Origin: Streptomyces bambusae
GTDB lineage: Bacteria > Actinomycetota > Actinomycetes > Streptomycetales > Streptomycetaceae
DNA length: 64,000 nt
Reading direction: 5' to 3'
NCBI RefSeq assembly: GCF_020532645.1
Contig: NZ_JAJAUZ010000010.1
Span: 97,984 to 161,983 of the forward strand
Position numbers and translations under genes: made by a program. This document shows, one piece after another, positions 23,808 through 33,328 of this stretch. The notes under the pieces are model-generated. The model searched no databases. It was not told the DNA's origin and was given only the letters and a program-made list of their open reading frames with translations. Positions within the stretch are counted from its first letter, which is position 1, and the number at the start of each line of letters is the position of its first letter.

Positions 23808-24821
23808 TCACTCTCCCCCGAACTGCTCGTCGTACGAGGCGCCCCAGCGCGGGGCGTCGGCGGGCTGGAGCGGCGGCGGGGGGCCGGCGTCGACACCCGT
23901 GCCGCCGTCGGCGCCGGGGGAGTGGGCGTGGTACTCCACCGCCCCCGCGGTCATCCGCATGAACGCCTCCTCCAGGGAGGCCCGCTGCGGGCTCAGCTCG
24001 TGCAGGACCAGGTGGTTGCGAGCGGCCAGGTCGCCCAGCTGCTCCGCCGTCAGCGCGTCCACTTCCAGCGCACCGCCGGCCGCGGCCACCGCCGGCACTC
24101 CGGCCTCGTGCAGCAGGTCCCGCAGCCGCTCCTGCTGCGGCGAGCGGACCCGTACGTAACTTCGTGAGTTCTGCTGAATGAAATCGGCCATCGAGGTGTC
24201 CGCAAGAAGCCGTCCTTGGCCGATAACGATCAGGTGGTCGGCGGTGAGGGCCATTTCGCTCATGAGGTGACTGGAAACGAAGATCGTCCTGCCTTCCGCC
24301 GCCAGCCCTTTCATGAGATTCCGGATCCAGTGAATTCCCTCCGGGTCCAGACCGTTGACGGGCTCGTCGAACATGAGGATCTCCGGATCGCCCAGCAGTG
24401 CGGAGGCGATTCCCAGCCGCTGCCCCATGCCGAGCGAAAATCCTTTCGACTTCTTCTTCGCCACCGCCGTCAGGCCCACGGTGTCCAGCACCTCGGCCAC
24501 CCGGGTCGCCGGGATCCGGTTCGACTGGGCCAGGCACAGCAGGTTGTTGTACGCGCTGCGGCCGCCGTGCATCGCCTTGGCGTCGAGCAGCGCCCCGATG
24601 TACTTCAGCGGCTCGTCCAGGTCGCGGTAGTGGCGGCCGTCGATCCGCACCGTGCCGCTGGTCGGGTTGTCCAGATCGAGCATCATCCGCATGGTCGTGG
24701 ACTTGCCCGCCCCGTTGGGCCCCAGAAAGCCCGTCACCACCCCGGGCCGCACCCGGAAGCTGAGGCGGTCCACCGCGGTCTTCGCGCCGAACCGCTTCGT
24801 CAGTCCGTCGAGCTCGATCAT
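23808..24821 (-). CDS. ABC transporter ATPase (pair 2)
   Basis: 337 residues. Walker A GPNGAGKST (34-42), FSLGMGQRLG signature, MFDEPVNGLDP Walker B and SSHLMSE switch. ATG 24821 matches the paralog start (MIEL versus MIEA), and a TAGCGT hexamer lies exactly 7 nt upstream, pointing to a leaderless mRNA. GTG 24830 would add three residues but overlaps that hexamer. An internal patch (about 24155-24470) is rich in rare codons unlike the rest of the gene. Confidence 0.93.
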   Translation of the reverse strand: MIELDGLTKRFGAKTAVDRLSFRVRPGVVTGFLGPNGAGKSTTMRMMLDLDNPTSGTVRIDGRHYRDLDEPLKYIGALLDAKAMHGGRSAYNNLLCLAQSNRIPATRVAEVLDTVGLTAVAKKKSKGFSLGMGQRLGIASALLGDPEILMFDEPVNGLDPEGIHWIRNLMKGLAAEGRTIFVSSHLMSEMALTADHLIVIGQGRLLADTSMADFIQQNSRSYVRVRSPQQERLRDLLHEAGVPAVAAAGGALEVDALTAEQLGDLAARNHLVLHELSPQRASLEEAFMRMTAGAVEYHAHSPGADGGTGVDAGPPPPLQPADAPRWGASYDEQFGGE

Positions 24822-24828
24822 GCCGCTC

Positions 24829-24834
24829 ACGCTA
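24829..24834 (-). promoter_or_regulatory. -10 hexamer for leaderless ABC ATPase mRNA
   Basis: TAGCGT on the minus strand is followed by 7 nt (GAGCGGC) and then ATG 24821. Confidence 0.5.
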
Positions 24835-24838
24835 GAAC

Positions 24839-24884
24839 GGCCAAGGGCCCCCCGCCACCGCAGTGACGTAGGGGGCCCTTGGCC
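24839..24884 (-). terminator. terminator downstream of filP
   Basis: Perfect 14-bp stem GGCCAAGGGCCCCC / GGGGGCCCTTGGCC with an 18-nt loop, 24 nt after the filP stop and just upstream of the ABC pair 2 promoter. Confidence 0.8.
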
Positions 24885-24907
24885 GCACGGGGGTGTGGGA
24901 ACCGGCG

Positions 24908-25846
24908 TCAGCGGCTCTGCTGGGCCGGGACGCCGCGGGTGACCGGCTCGTCGTCGATCGGGGAGCCGGCGGCGGCCACCGCGGCACCGGTCAGCGTCGC
25001 CAGCATCTCGCGGACGTTGGTCAGCTGCGCGTTGATCGAGTCGCGGCGGTTGGTGAGGGCCGCCAGCTCGCGCTCCGATTCGCTGCGGATGCGGTCGGCC
25101 TTGGCGTTGGCGTCGGCCACGATGTCCTCGGCCTGGCGCTGCGCGGTCTCCACCGTCTGGCGGGCCCGGCGCTCGGCGTCCGTACGGAGCTTCTCGGCCT
25201 CCAGGCGGAGCTGCTCGGCACGGTGCTCGATCTCGGCGAGGCGCTTCTCGGCCTTGGCCTGGCGCGAGGCCAGGTCGCGCTCGGACTGCTCGCGGCGCTT
25301 GGCCAGGTTGGTCTCGAAGTCCGCGGCGGCCTGGGCGGCCTTGGCACGAGTCTCCTCGAAGAGCGCGTCGGCCTCCTCGCGCTTGGAGGCGGCGTCCTTC
25401 TGGGCCTCGGCCCGCAGGGTGGCGGAGTCGGACTTCGCCTTCTCGACGATGCGGACACCCTCGTCCTCGGCCTTCGCCTTGCGCTCGGCGGCGAACGACT
25501 CGGCGTCGTTGCGCACCTGCTGGGCCGCAGACTCGGCGAGCTCGCGGTGCTGCTCCGCGGCGCGGCGGGCCTCCTCGCGCAGGTCCTTCGCCTCCTCCTC
25601 GGCGAGCCGCAGGATCTTCTCGACCCGGGCGCCGAGACCGGCGTACGACGGCTCCGCGTCGTTGACCTGGGCCTGGGCGTTCTGCGTTTCGAGGTGGAGC
25701 TCCTCGATGCGCTTCTCCAGGGAGTTGATGCGCGAGAGGGCGCTGTCACGGTCGGCGACGAGCTTGGAAATGCGGTCGTCCACCTGACCGCGGTCGTAAC
25801 CACGCCGCACGAGCTCGAAGCCGAAGGGGGAGGAAGTGTCGCTCAT
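24908..25846 (-). CDS. filP: FilP, intermediate-filament-like coiled-coil protein
   Basis: 312 residues, almost wholly coiled coil (Ala/Glu/Arg/Lys rich, for example RLAEEEAKDLREEARRAAEQHRE). The short N-terminal SSPFGFELVRRGYDRGQVDDRISKLVADRD module resembles DivIVA-like starts. Known FilP forms cytoskeletal networks behind the hyphal tip and interacts with DivIVA and Scy. ATG 25846 follows AGGAAC. It lies directly downstream of scy in the same orientation with about 200 nt between. Confidence 0.93.
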   Translation of the reverse strand: MSDTSSPFGFELVRRGYDRGQVDDRISKLVADRDSALSRINSLEKRIEELHLETQNAQAQVNDAEPSYAGLGARVEKILRLAEEEAKDLREEARRAAEQHRELAESAAQQVRNDAESFAAERKAKAEDEGVRIVEKAKSDSATLRAEAQKDAASKREEADALFEETRAKAAQAAADFETNLAKRREQSERDLASRQAKAEKRLAEIEHRAEQLRLEAEKLRTDAERRARQTVETAQRQAEDIVADANAKADRIRSESERELAALTNRRDSINAQLTNVREMLATLTGAAVAAAGSPIDDEPVTRGVPAQQSR

Positions 25847-26042
25847 GGGGTTCCTGTCGAATGAGACCGATGAGGGTGCTAGGTGAGGTGTTAAGGGGAA
25901 TCCTAGGCGCCGGGACGGCGTGTCATCGAGTCAATCCGCGTTTGATCTGGACAATGACACCCCTTTTGAGTGGCAAGACGCCGGAATGCTTGTCACTCGT
26001 TCGACTGAACCTTCATCAGGAGCACACATGCAGTCCCACTGG
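25847..26042 (-). other. filP-scy intergenic region with inverted repeat
   Basis: A 196-nt gap that is AT-richer than its surroundings and probably holds a filP promoter. Arms GTGTCAT (about 25919-25925) and ATGACAC (about 25953-25959) form an inverted repeat. I could not define a convincing -35/-10 pair. Confidence 0.4.
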
Positions 26043-29000
26043 CTAGCTCCCTGACGACTTGCCACCCGAACGAGTGGAACCCGCTGCCGCTCCGGCCTTG
26101 ACCCCGCCTCCGGACGGACCGCCCTGCGGCCCGATCGTCTTCCCGCCACCCGTAGGCGCCTCGAATGATTCCAACGCCTCAAGGACGTCCTGGACACGGG
26201 AGATCTCTGCCTGAATGTCCTCCCGGCGGCGCACCAGCACCTCCAGCTCGCGGCGGCCCTCGGCGACGGTCTCCTCGGCCTCCGCGGCCGCCTCGTCCCG
26301 CAGCCGCTCCGCCTCGCGGGACAGCTCGGCCTTCTTCTGCTCGGCCTCCTTGAGCAGCTGCTCGGCCTTGCGGACCGCCGCGATGCGCACCTTGCTCGCC
26401 TCGCTGCTCGCCTCGGACACCAGCGTCCGCGCCTTCCGCTCGGCTTCCTCGCTCTGCTCGGTGGCCGCCTTGACCAGCTTGTCCACCCGCTCGCCCGCGG
26501 TCTTCATCTGCTCGGCCGACTCCCGGCGGGCCCGCTCGTGGAGCTCCTCCACCTCGGACTCGACCCGGCTCTGCAGCTCCTCGGCGCGCTCCCTTATGGC
26601 GGCCGCGTCCGTGCGCGCACCCACCAGCAGCTCGTCCGCGTCCGTACGGGCCTTCTCCACCAGCGAGTTGCCCTCGACGGTGGCCTCCGACGTGATCCGC
26701 GCGGCCTCCTTGCGGGCCGCCGCCACCATCGAGTCGGCCTGCTCCTCGGCCGCGGTCGTCGTCGCCAGCGCGGTCTTCTGCGCCTCCGCCGTCAGCTTGT
26801 CCGCCTCGGCCGCCGTCTCGCCGATGAGCCGGTCCACCTGCTCGGCCGCCTCGGTGCGCTTCTTGTTCGCCGCCTCACGGGCCTCGTCGAGCAGCCGCTC
26901 GGACTCCTCGCGGGCCTCCGTGCGAAGCCGCTCGGACTCCGCGGCCGCCTCCGCCTTGAGCCGCTCCGCCTCCTCGCGGGTCCGGGTGGCGTGCTCCTGC
27001 GCCGAGGCCAGCGCCTGCGCGGCCTCGGCCCGCAGCTGCTCGGCCTCCGCCGCGGCCTCGCCCACGGTACGGTCGTTCGCCTTGCGGGTCTCGGCCGTCA
27101 GCTTCTCCGCCTCGGAGGACGCCTCGGCGATGAGCCGGTCCGCCTGCTCGGCGGCCTCGGTCCGCAGCCGGTTCGCCTCGCTGCGGGCCTCGTCCAGGGC
27201 CTGCTCCGCCTCGCGCTCCGCCGTCGACAGCGTCTCGCCGGCCGCGACGGTGACCCGCTCGGCCTCCGCGGTGGCCTCGCCGATGATCCGGCCGCCCTCC
27301 GCGCGCGCCTCGTCCAGGGTCTGCGCGGCCTCGGTGCGCAGCCGCTCGGCCTCCTCCGCGGCCTCCCCGACCGTACGGTCGTTGGCGGCCTGCGTCTCGA
27401 CCGTCATCCGCTCGGTCTCGGCCGTCGCCTCGCCGATCAGCCGGGCGCCCTCGGCGCGGGCGTCCTCCAGCACCTGCGCGGCCTCGGCGCGCACGGCCTC
27501 GCCGTCCTCGGCGGCCTTCTCCCGCACGCCGTCGGCCTCGGCGGCCGCCTCCGAACGGATCCGGTTGGCGTCCTCGCGGGCATCGGCCCGGGTCCGGGCG
27601 GCGTCGCGCTCCGACGCGGCCAGCGCGTCCGTGGCCTCGGTGCGCACCCGCTGGGCGTACTCGGCGGTGTCGCTGCGCAGCTGCTCGGCCTCGGCGATCG
27701 CGTCCGTGACCGTACGCTCGGCCAGCGCCTTCGCCGCGTCCGTCTCGGTCCGCGCCTCGGTGCGGATCCGGTTGGCGTCCTCGGTGGCCCGCTCCCGCTC
27801 GGCGTACGCGTCGGAACGGACCCGGTCGGCCTCCTCCTCGGCCTCGGTACGGGTGCGCTCGGCCGCGACCTCGGCGGCGCTGCGCAGCCCGGCGATCTCC
27901 TCCTCGGCCTGCTCGTGCAGGCCCGCCACCGACTCGCGGACCTCACGGGCCGTGGTCTCGGCGGCCGCGACCAGCTCGGCGGCCCGCTGCTCGGCCTCCT
28001 CGACCAGCCGCTGCGCCTCCGCCTGGGCCTCCTCGGACCGCTTGCGGGCGGCGGCCAGCAGCTCCTCGCTCTGCTCGCGGGCCCGGTCGCGCTCGGTTCC
28101 GGCCTCCTCGCGGGCCGCGGACAGGGTCTCCTCGGCCTCGCGGCGGCGCCGGGCGGCCTCCTCCTGCGCGGCGGCCAGCGCCTCGGCGGCCTCCTCGGCC
28201 ACCCGGTCGGCGGCCGCGCGGGCCTCGGCGCGCAGCCGGTCCGCGGTGTCCTGCGCCTCGGCGCGCAGCCGCTCCGCCTCGGCGGCGGCCTCGGCCTGCA
28301 GGCGCACCGCGGCGGTCTCGGCCTCGGCGCGGGACCGGGCCGCGTCGTCGGCGGCCTCGTCACGCAGCCGTACGGCCTCCTGCTCGGCCTGGGCCTGCAG
28401 GGTGCGGATCCGCTCGGCGGCCTCGGAACGCAGCCGCTCGCTCTCCTCGGCGGCCTCCCGCCGGATGCCGTCGGCCGCGTTGCGGGCGTCCCGCAGGGTG
28501 TCCTCGGCGCCCGACAGCCGCGCCTCGGCCTCCTCCTGGAGGCGCGCCAGCTCGGCGGCCGACTCCTCGCGGCGGGCGGCCAGCGTCCGGTCGGTCTCCT
28601 CGCGGCGCTCCCGGGCGGCGTCCTCGGCCTCGGTGCGGACGGTCTCCGCCCGCTCCTCGGCCTCGGTGCGGATCCGCTCGGCCTCGGCCCGGGTCCGCTC
28701 CAGCGTCTCCTCGGCCTGCTTGCGCAGCGTGGTGGCCCGCTCGATGGCCTCGGAACGCACCCGCTCGCTCTCCGCGCCGGCCCCGGCGCGCAGCTCGTCG
28801 GCATCCGCCTTGGCCTTGGTCAGCAGCTCCTCGGCGGTCTTGGCCGCCTCCTCGATCTGCTGGACGGCCTCCCGGCGGGCCTCGCCGCGGATCCGCTCGC
28901 CCTCGGCGACGGCCTCGGCGCGCAGCTGCTCGGCCTCGCCGCGCAGCCGGCGGGCCTCCTCCTGCAGCTCGACGGTCTTGGCCCGGTACTCCTCGGTGTC

Positions 29001-30278
29001 GTCCTTCGCGGCGCCCTTGAGCTGCTCGGCGCTGGCCGCGGCCTGCGCCTGCAGGCGCTCCGCCTCCGCCTCGGCCTCGCGGCGGATCCGCTCGGCCTCC
29101 TCGGTCGCGGCCCGGGTGGTCGCCCTGGCGTCCTCGGACGCCTTGTTCAGCACGTCCTCGGCGGTACGGGCGGCCTTCGCCAGCTGCGCGGCGGTGTCCT
29201 CGGCGGCGGCCGTACGGGCCTGCTCGCCGGCCTCCGTGCGGATCCGCTCCACCTCGTCGCGGGCGTCGGCCAGCAGCTGCTCGGCCTCCGCCTTGAGGCT
29301 CTCGGCCTCCCTGGTGGCCTCGCCGACCAGCCGCGCGACCTGCTCCTTGGCGGTCCGGGTGCGCTGCTCGTTGACCGACTCGGCGGTCGCGATCCGGCGG
29401 TCCGCGTCCTCCTTCGCCTCGGCGAGCACCTTCTCGGCCTCGGCGCGGGCCTCGCGCAGCGCGCCGTCGGCCTCCTGCACCCGCTGCTCGGCCACCCGGC
29501 CGAGGTCCAGGGTCTGCTGCCGGGTCTGCTCGGCCTCCGCGCTGGTGGCCGTCCGCAGCCGCTCGGCGTGCTCGGTGGCCTCCTGGGCCTGTGCGGAGGC
29601 GGCGGTCAGCAGCCGCTCGGCCTCCTTGCGGGCGCGCACCAGGGTGGCCTCGGCCTCGGTACGGGCCGCCTCGGCCTCCGCCGCCATCCGGCGCCGGGTC
29701 TCCTCGGCCACCCGCGCGGCCTCGGTACGGGCCGTGTTGAGGGACTGCTCGGCCTCGGCGCGCGACTCCTCCATCAGGCGCCGGGCCTGGGACTCCGTAC
29801 GCGACCGCAGCTGCTCGGCCCACGCCACGTTCTCGTTGACGTGCGATTCGACGGTCTGGCGGCGCTCGTTGAGCTCCTGGTCCAGCCGCTGGCGGCGGCT
29901 GACGGCCTCCGCGTGCAGTTCGGCCTGGAGCCGGGCCTGGTGCTCGGCGTGCTCCTGGAGGATGCGCTGGGTCTGGGCCCGGGCCTCGCGCAGCTCGCGT
30001 TCGGCGTCGGCACGCATCTGGTCCGCCTGGACCTGGGCGTTCCGCAGCAGCTGCTCGGCCTGGTAGCCGAGGTCCGCGGAGTCGTACGCGGGCCGGGAGG
30101 CCAGGTTGCGGCGCGCTTCGTGGAGCTTCGCGCGCAGCACCTCGACCTGGTAACCCAGGTCGTCAGCGTGCTGGACGGCCTTCTCGCGCTCCTTCTTCAG
30201 CCGCTCCATCTCGGCCTCGAAGCGCGAGAGATGGTCGGCCTCGGCCTGATGGCTCTCCTGGCGTTCGTAGCCCCGCAC
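26043..30278 (-). CDS. scy: Scy, polar-growth coiled-coil scaffold
   Basis: About 1411 residues, nearly all a repetitive coiled coil rich in AEAE(R/Q)LR-type heptad/hendecad units. The N-terminal block EADHLSRFEAEMERLKKEREKAVQHADDLGYQVEVLRAKLHEARRNLASRP is the diagnostic Scy start. The C-terminal KRELEVLVRRRED-like block and SGGKSS tail are also present. Scy gathers DivIVA, FilP and the chromosome-segregation ATPase ParA at hyphal tips. GTG 30278 (VRGYERQE) matches the S. coelicolor start. TTG 30320 would add 14 residues. Longer than the S. coelicolor protein as I recall it. Confidence 0.9.
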   Translation of the reverse strand: MRGYERQESHQAEADHLSRFEAEMERLKKEREKAVQHADDLGYQVEVLRAKLHEARRNLASRPAYDSADLGYQAEQLLRNAQVQADQMRADAERELREARAQTQRILQEHAEHQARLQAELHAEAVSRRQRLDQELNERRQTVESHVNENVAWAEQLRSRTESQARRLMEESRAEAEQSLNTARTEAARVAEETRRRMAAEAEAARTEAEATLVRARKEAERLLTAASAQAQEATEHAERLRTATSAEAEQTRQQTLDLGRVAEQRVQEADGALREARAEAEKVLAEAKEDADRRIATAESVNEQRTRTAKEQVARLVGEATREAESLKAEAEQLLADARDEVERIRTEAGEQARTAAAEDTAAQLAKAARTAEDVLNKASEDARATTRAATEEAERIRREAEAEAERLQAQAAASAEQLKGAAKDDTEEYRAKTVELQEEARRLRGEAEQLRAEAVAEGERIRGEARREAVQQIEEAAKTAEELLTKAKADADELRAGAGAESERVRSEAIERATTLRKQAEETLERTRAEAERIRTEAEERAETVRTEAEDAARERREETDRTLAARREESAAELARLQEEAEARLSGAEDTLRDARNAADGIRREAAEESERLRSEAAERIRTLQAQAEQEAVRLRDEAADDAARSRAEAETAAVRLQAEAAAEAERLRAEAQDTADRLRAEARAAADRVAEEAAEALAAAQEEAARRRREAEETLSAAREEAGTERDRAREQSEELLAAARKRSEEAQAEAQRLVEEAEQRAAELVAAAETTAREVRESVAGLHEQAEEEIAGLRSAAEVAAERTRTEAEEEADRVRSDAYAERERATEDANRIRTEARTETDAAKALAERTVTDAIAEAEQLRSDTAEYAQRVRTEATDALAASERDAARTRADAREDANRIRSEAAAEADGVREKAAEDGEAVRAEAAQVLEDARAEGARLIGEATAETERMTVETQAANDRTVGEAAEEAERLRTEAAQTLDEARAEGGRIIGEATAEAERVTVAAGETLSTAEREAEQALDEARSEANRLRTEAAEQADRLIAEASSEAEKLTAETRKANDRTVGEAAAEAEQLRAEAAQALASAQEHATRTREEAERLKAEAAAESERLRTEAREESERLLDEAREAANKKRTEAAEQVDRLIGETAAEADKLTAEAQKTALATTTAAEEQADSMVAAARKEAARITSEATVEGNSLVEKARTDADELLVGARTDAAAIRERAEELQSRVESEVEELHERARRESAEQMKTAGERVDKLVKAATEQSEEAERKARTLVSEASSEASKVRIAAVRKAEQLLKEAEQKKAELSREAERLRDEAAAEAEETVAEGRRELEVLVRRREDIQAEISRVQDVLEALESFEAPTGGGKTIGPQGGPSGGGVKAGAAAGSTRSGGKSSGS

Positions 30279-30480
30279 GGCGCGGTCCCATCCGTCCCCT
30301 GGTCGCAAGCTCTCTCCCAAGAGCGCCGTCCGCCCGCTGAACGGCGCCCCCGGGGAATGGTGTCAGATTCTCGCTGCCGGTCAGGAGGTCCCGACCCCAC
30401 AACGCAGCACCAAACCCCGGCCGAGCCACGGCCACTCTACCGGCCGCGGAATCCGGGGGTCAGTGCTCAGGGGGGAGAGG

Positions 30481-30909
30481 TCAGTGGTCCGGGGCGGAGG
30501 TGACCAGTTCGGTGAGGACGCCGTGGCAGTCCTTGGGGTGCAGGAAGGTGATGCGCGAACCCATGGATCCGATGCGCGGCTGGTCGTACAGGACGCGGAC
30601 GCCCTTGCCGCGGATCGCCTCGGCGTCGCCGTCCACATCGGCGGTGCCGAAGGCGATGTGGTGCACGCCCTCGCCGTTCTTGGCCAGCCACTTGCCCACC
30701 GCGGAGTCCTCGCGGGTCGGCTCCAGGAGCTGGAGGTACGAGGCGCCGCCGTCGGAGGTCTCGTTGATCTTGAGCATGGCCTCGCGCACGCCCTGCTCCT
30801 CGTTGACCTCGGAGTGGAACACCTCGAAGCCGTACGTGGCACGGTAGAACTCGACAGTCTTGTCGAGGTCGAAGCAGGCGATCCCGATGTGGTCGATTCT
30901 TGTCAGCAT
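30481..30909 (-). CDS. mce: methylmalonyl-CoA epimerase
   Basis: 142 residues of the VOC/glyoxalase fold. It interconverts (R)- and (S)-methylmalonyl-CoA. Metal ligands by motif are His7 (RIDHIGIA), Gln60 (SYLQLLEP), His84 (GVHHIAFG) and Glu134 (GVLTELV). ATG 30909 follows a GGGGG site. It is divergent from atoB and meaB, with which it makes a propionyl/methylmalonyl-CoA cluster. Confidence 0.93.
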   Translation of the reverse strand: MLTRIDHIGIACFDLDKTVEFYRATYGFEVFHSEVNEEQGVREAMLKINETSDGGASYLQLLEPTREDSAVGKWLAKNGEGVHHIAFGTADVDGDAEAIRGKGVRVLYDQPRIGSMGSRITFLHPKDCHGVLTELVTSAPDH

Positions 30910-31054
30910 GCCCCCAGTGGACCGGTCGGCCCGTGGTTACGCAACGTGCGCGCGATCACACCGGCTGCCCGGTGACGGCGCAGAAACCGCTCAGTACATT
31001 CGGGTAAACCCTCGTTCACTCCTCAGTCTCCCCAGCTGAAAGGGGATTCGCCTC

Positions 31055-32257
31055 ATGTCCGGAACGAACAGCACCACGTCGGTGATCGTCGCCGGGGCCC
31101 GCACGCCCATGGGACGTCTTCTGGGATCCCTCAAGTCGTTCTCCGGCGCCGACCTCGGCGGCATCGCCATCAAGTCCGCTCTGGAGCGGGCCGGGATCTC
31201 AGGCGACCAGGTCCAGTACGTGATCATGGGGCAGGTGCTCCAGGCCGGCGCAGGCCAGATCCCGGCCCGCCAGGCCGCCGTCAAGGCGGGCATCCCGATG
31301 AACGTGCCCGCGCTGACGATCAACAAGGTCTGCCTCTCCGGCCTCGACGCCATCGCGCTCGCCGACCAGCTGATCCGCGCCGGCGAGTTCGACATCGTCG
31401 TCGCCGGCGGCCAGGAGTCGATGACCAACGCCCCGCACCTGCTGCCGAAGTCCCGCGAGGGCTACAAGTACGGCGCGATCGAGATGCTCGACGCGATGGC
31501 GTACGACGGCCTGACCGACGCCTTCGAGGGCATCGCCATGGGCGAGTCCACGGAGAAGCACAACAGCCGCCTCGGCATCGAGCGCGCCCCGCAGGACGAG
31601 CTGGCCGCCGCCTCGCACCAGCGCGCCGCCGCCGCGCAGAAGAACGGCATCTTCGAGGCCGAGATCACGCCGGTGGAGATCCCGCAGCGCAAGGGCGACC
31701 CGGTCGTCTTCTCGCAGGACGAGGGCATCCGCCCGGAGACCACGGCGGAGTCCCTCGGCAAGCTGCGCCCGGCCTTCGCCAAGGACGGCACCATCACCGC
31801 CGGCACCTCCTCGCAGATCTCCGACGGCGCGGCCGCGGTGGTCGTGATGAGCAAGGCCAAGGCGGAGGAGCTGGGCCTGGAGTGGCTGGCCGAGATCGGC
31901 GCCCACGGCAACGTGGCCGGCCCCGACAACTCGCTCCAGTCGCAGCCGTCGAACGCGATCCTGCACGCCCTGAAGAAGGAGGGCAGGGAGGTCGCCGACC
32001 TGGACCTGATCGAGATCAACGAGGCCTTCGCCGCGGTCGCCGTCCAGTCAATGAAGGACCTGGGCGTGACCCCGGAAAAGGTGAACGTCAACGGTGGCGC
32101 GATCGCCCTGGGCCACCCGATCGGCATGTCCGGCGCCCGTGTGGTGCTGCATCTCGCGCTGGAGCTGAAGCGGCGCGGCGGCGGGCTCGGCGCGGCGGCC
32201 CTGTGCGGTGGCGGCGGCCAGGGCGACGCCCTGATCGTGCGCGTTCCGCAGGCGTGA
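31055..32257 (+). CDS. acetyl-CoA acetyltransferase (thiolase)
   Basis: 400 residues. Thiolase family with nucleophilic Cys93 in [55 protein letters not shown] (catalytic His) and the C-terminal [10 protein letters not shown] cysteine. It condenses two acetyl-CoA to acetoacetyl-CoA or does the reverse. ATG 31055 follows AAAGGGG. meaB follows after 32 nt in the same direction. Confidence 0.95.
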   Translation: MSGTNSTTSVIVAGARTPMGRLLGSLKSFSGADLGGIAIKSALERAGISGDQVQYVIMGQVLQAGAGQIPARQAAVKAGIPMNVPALTINKVCLSGLDAIALADQLIRAGEFDIVVAGGQESMTNAPHLLPKSREGYKYGAIEMLDAMAYDGLTDAFEGIAMGESTEKHNSRLGIERAPQDELAAASHQRAAAAQKNGIFEAEITPVEIPQRKGDPVVFSQDEGIRPETTAESLGKLRPAFAKDGTITAGTSSQISDGAAAVVVMSKAKAEELGLEWLAEIGAHGNVAGPDNSLQSQPSNAILHALKKEGREVADLDLIEINEAFAAVAVQSMKDLGVTPEKVNVNGGAIALGHPIGMSGARVVLHLALELKRRGGGLGAAALCGGGGQGDALIVRVPQA

Positions 32258-32289
32258 CCCCGTAAGACCCGACGAGGAGGCAGGCAGGC

Positions 32290-33249
32290 ATGGCGGTGGA
32301 CGTCCCCCAGCTGGTGGCACAGGCCCGGGAGGGCCGGCCGAGGGCGGTGGCCCGGCTGATCTCACTGGTGGAGGGGGCGTCCCCGCAGCTCCGCGAGGTC
32401 ATGGCGGCGCTGGCCCCGCTCACGGGCAACGCGTACGTCGTGGGCCTGACCGGGTCGCCGGGCGTCGGGAAGTCGACGTCGACGTCCGCGCTGGTCACCG
32501 CGTACCGGCGGGCCGGCAAGCGGGTGGGCGTGCTCGCCGTCGACCCGTCCTCGCCGTTCTCGGGCGGGGCGCTGCTCGGTGACCGGGTGCGGATGTCGGA
32601 GCACTCGTCCGACCCGGGCGTCTACATCCGTTCGATGGCCACCCGCGGCCATCTGGGCGGGCTGGCCTGGGCCGCCCCGCAGGCGATCCGGGTGCTGGAC
32701 GCGGCCGGCTGCGACGTGGTGCTGGTGGAGACCGTGGGCGTCGGGCAGTCCGAGGTGGAGATCGCCTCGCAGGCCGACACCTCGGTGGTGCTGCTGGCGC
32801 CCGGCATGGGCGACGGGATCCAGGCCGCGAAGGCGGGGATCCTGGAGATCGGCGACGTGTACGTGGTCAACAAGGCGGACCGGGACGGCGCGGATGCGAC
32901 GGCCCGGGAGCTGAACCACATGCTCGGCCTGGGCGAGGCCCGGGGGCCCGAGGACTGGCGGCCGCCGATCGTCAAGACGGTGGCGGCCCGGGGGCAGGGC
33001 GTCGACGAGGTGGTCGAGGCGCTGGAGAAGCACCGGGCGTGGATGGAGGAGCGGGGCGTGCTCGCCGCCCGCCGGGTCGCCCGGGCCTCCCACGAGGTCG
33101 AGACGATCGCCCTGACCGCGCTGCGGTCTCGGATCGGCGACCTGTCCGGCGACGCGCACCTCGGCGCGCTGGCCGAGGGGGTCGTGGCCGGACGGCTGGA
33201 CCCCTACACGGCGGCGGACGAGCTGCTGGCCTCCCTGACGGGGGCGTAG
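32290..33249 (+). CDS. meaB: MeaB-type GTPase, chaperone of B12-dependent acyl-CoA mutase
   Basis: 319 residues. G3E-family GTPase: Walker A GSPGVGKS (55-62), DPSSPFSGGALLGDRVRM, ETVGVGQSEVE and NKADRDGA (the base-specificity motif). MeaB proteins load adenosylcobalamin onto methylmalonyl-CoA or isobutyryl-CoA mutases and protect them. ATG 32290 follows GAGGAGG. No mutase gene is adjacent; icmA lies about 14 kb away. Confidence 0.94.
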   Translation: MAVDVPQLVAQAREGRPRAVARLISLVEGASPQLREVMAALAPLTGNAYVVGLTGSPGVGKSTSTSALVTAYRRAGKRVGVLAVDPSSPFSGGALLGDRVRMSEHSSDPGVYIRSMATRGHLGGLAWAAPQAIRVLDAAGCDVVLVETVGVGQSEVEIASQADTSVVLLAPGMGDGIQAAKAGILEIGDVYVVNKADRDGADATARELNHMLGLGEARGPEDWRPPIVKTVAARGQGVDEVVEALEKHRAWMEERGVLAARRVARASHEVETIALTALRSRIGDLSGDAHLGALAEGVVAGRLDPYTAADELLASLTGA

Positions 33250-33278
33250 GCCTGCGGGGCTGCCGGCCCCCGGTCGCA

Positions 33279-33320
33279 CGAAGAGGCCGGGCCCCTGGTG
33301 TCAGGGGCCCGGCCTCTTCG
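33279..33320. terminator. bidirectional terminator between meaB and bL37
   Basis: Perfect 19-bp stem (starting CGAAGAGGCCGGGCCCC) with a GTGT loop, between convergent genes. Confidence 0.9.
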
Positions 33321-33328
33321 CGGAGCCG

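Noticed and set aside
26215..30503. Very long open frames (over 1200 codons) opposite scy
   Set aside because: They arise because GC-saturated third positions remove stop codons on the other strand. Products are low-complexity Ser/Ala/Arg or Gly/Leu/Arg and lack domains, while the minus-strand frame encodes a recognisable Scy.
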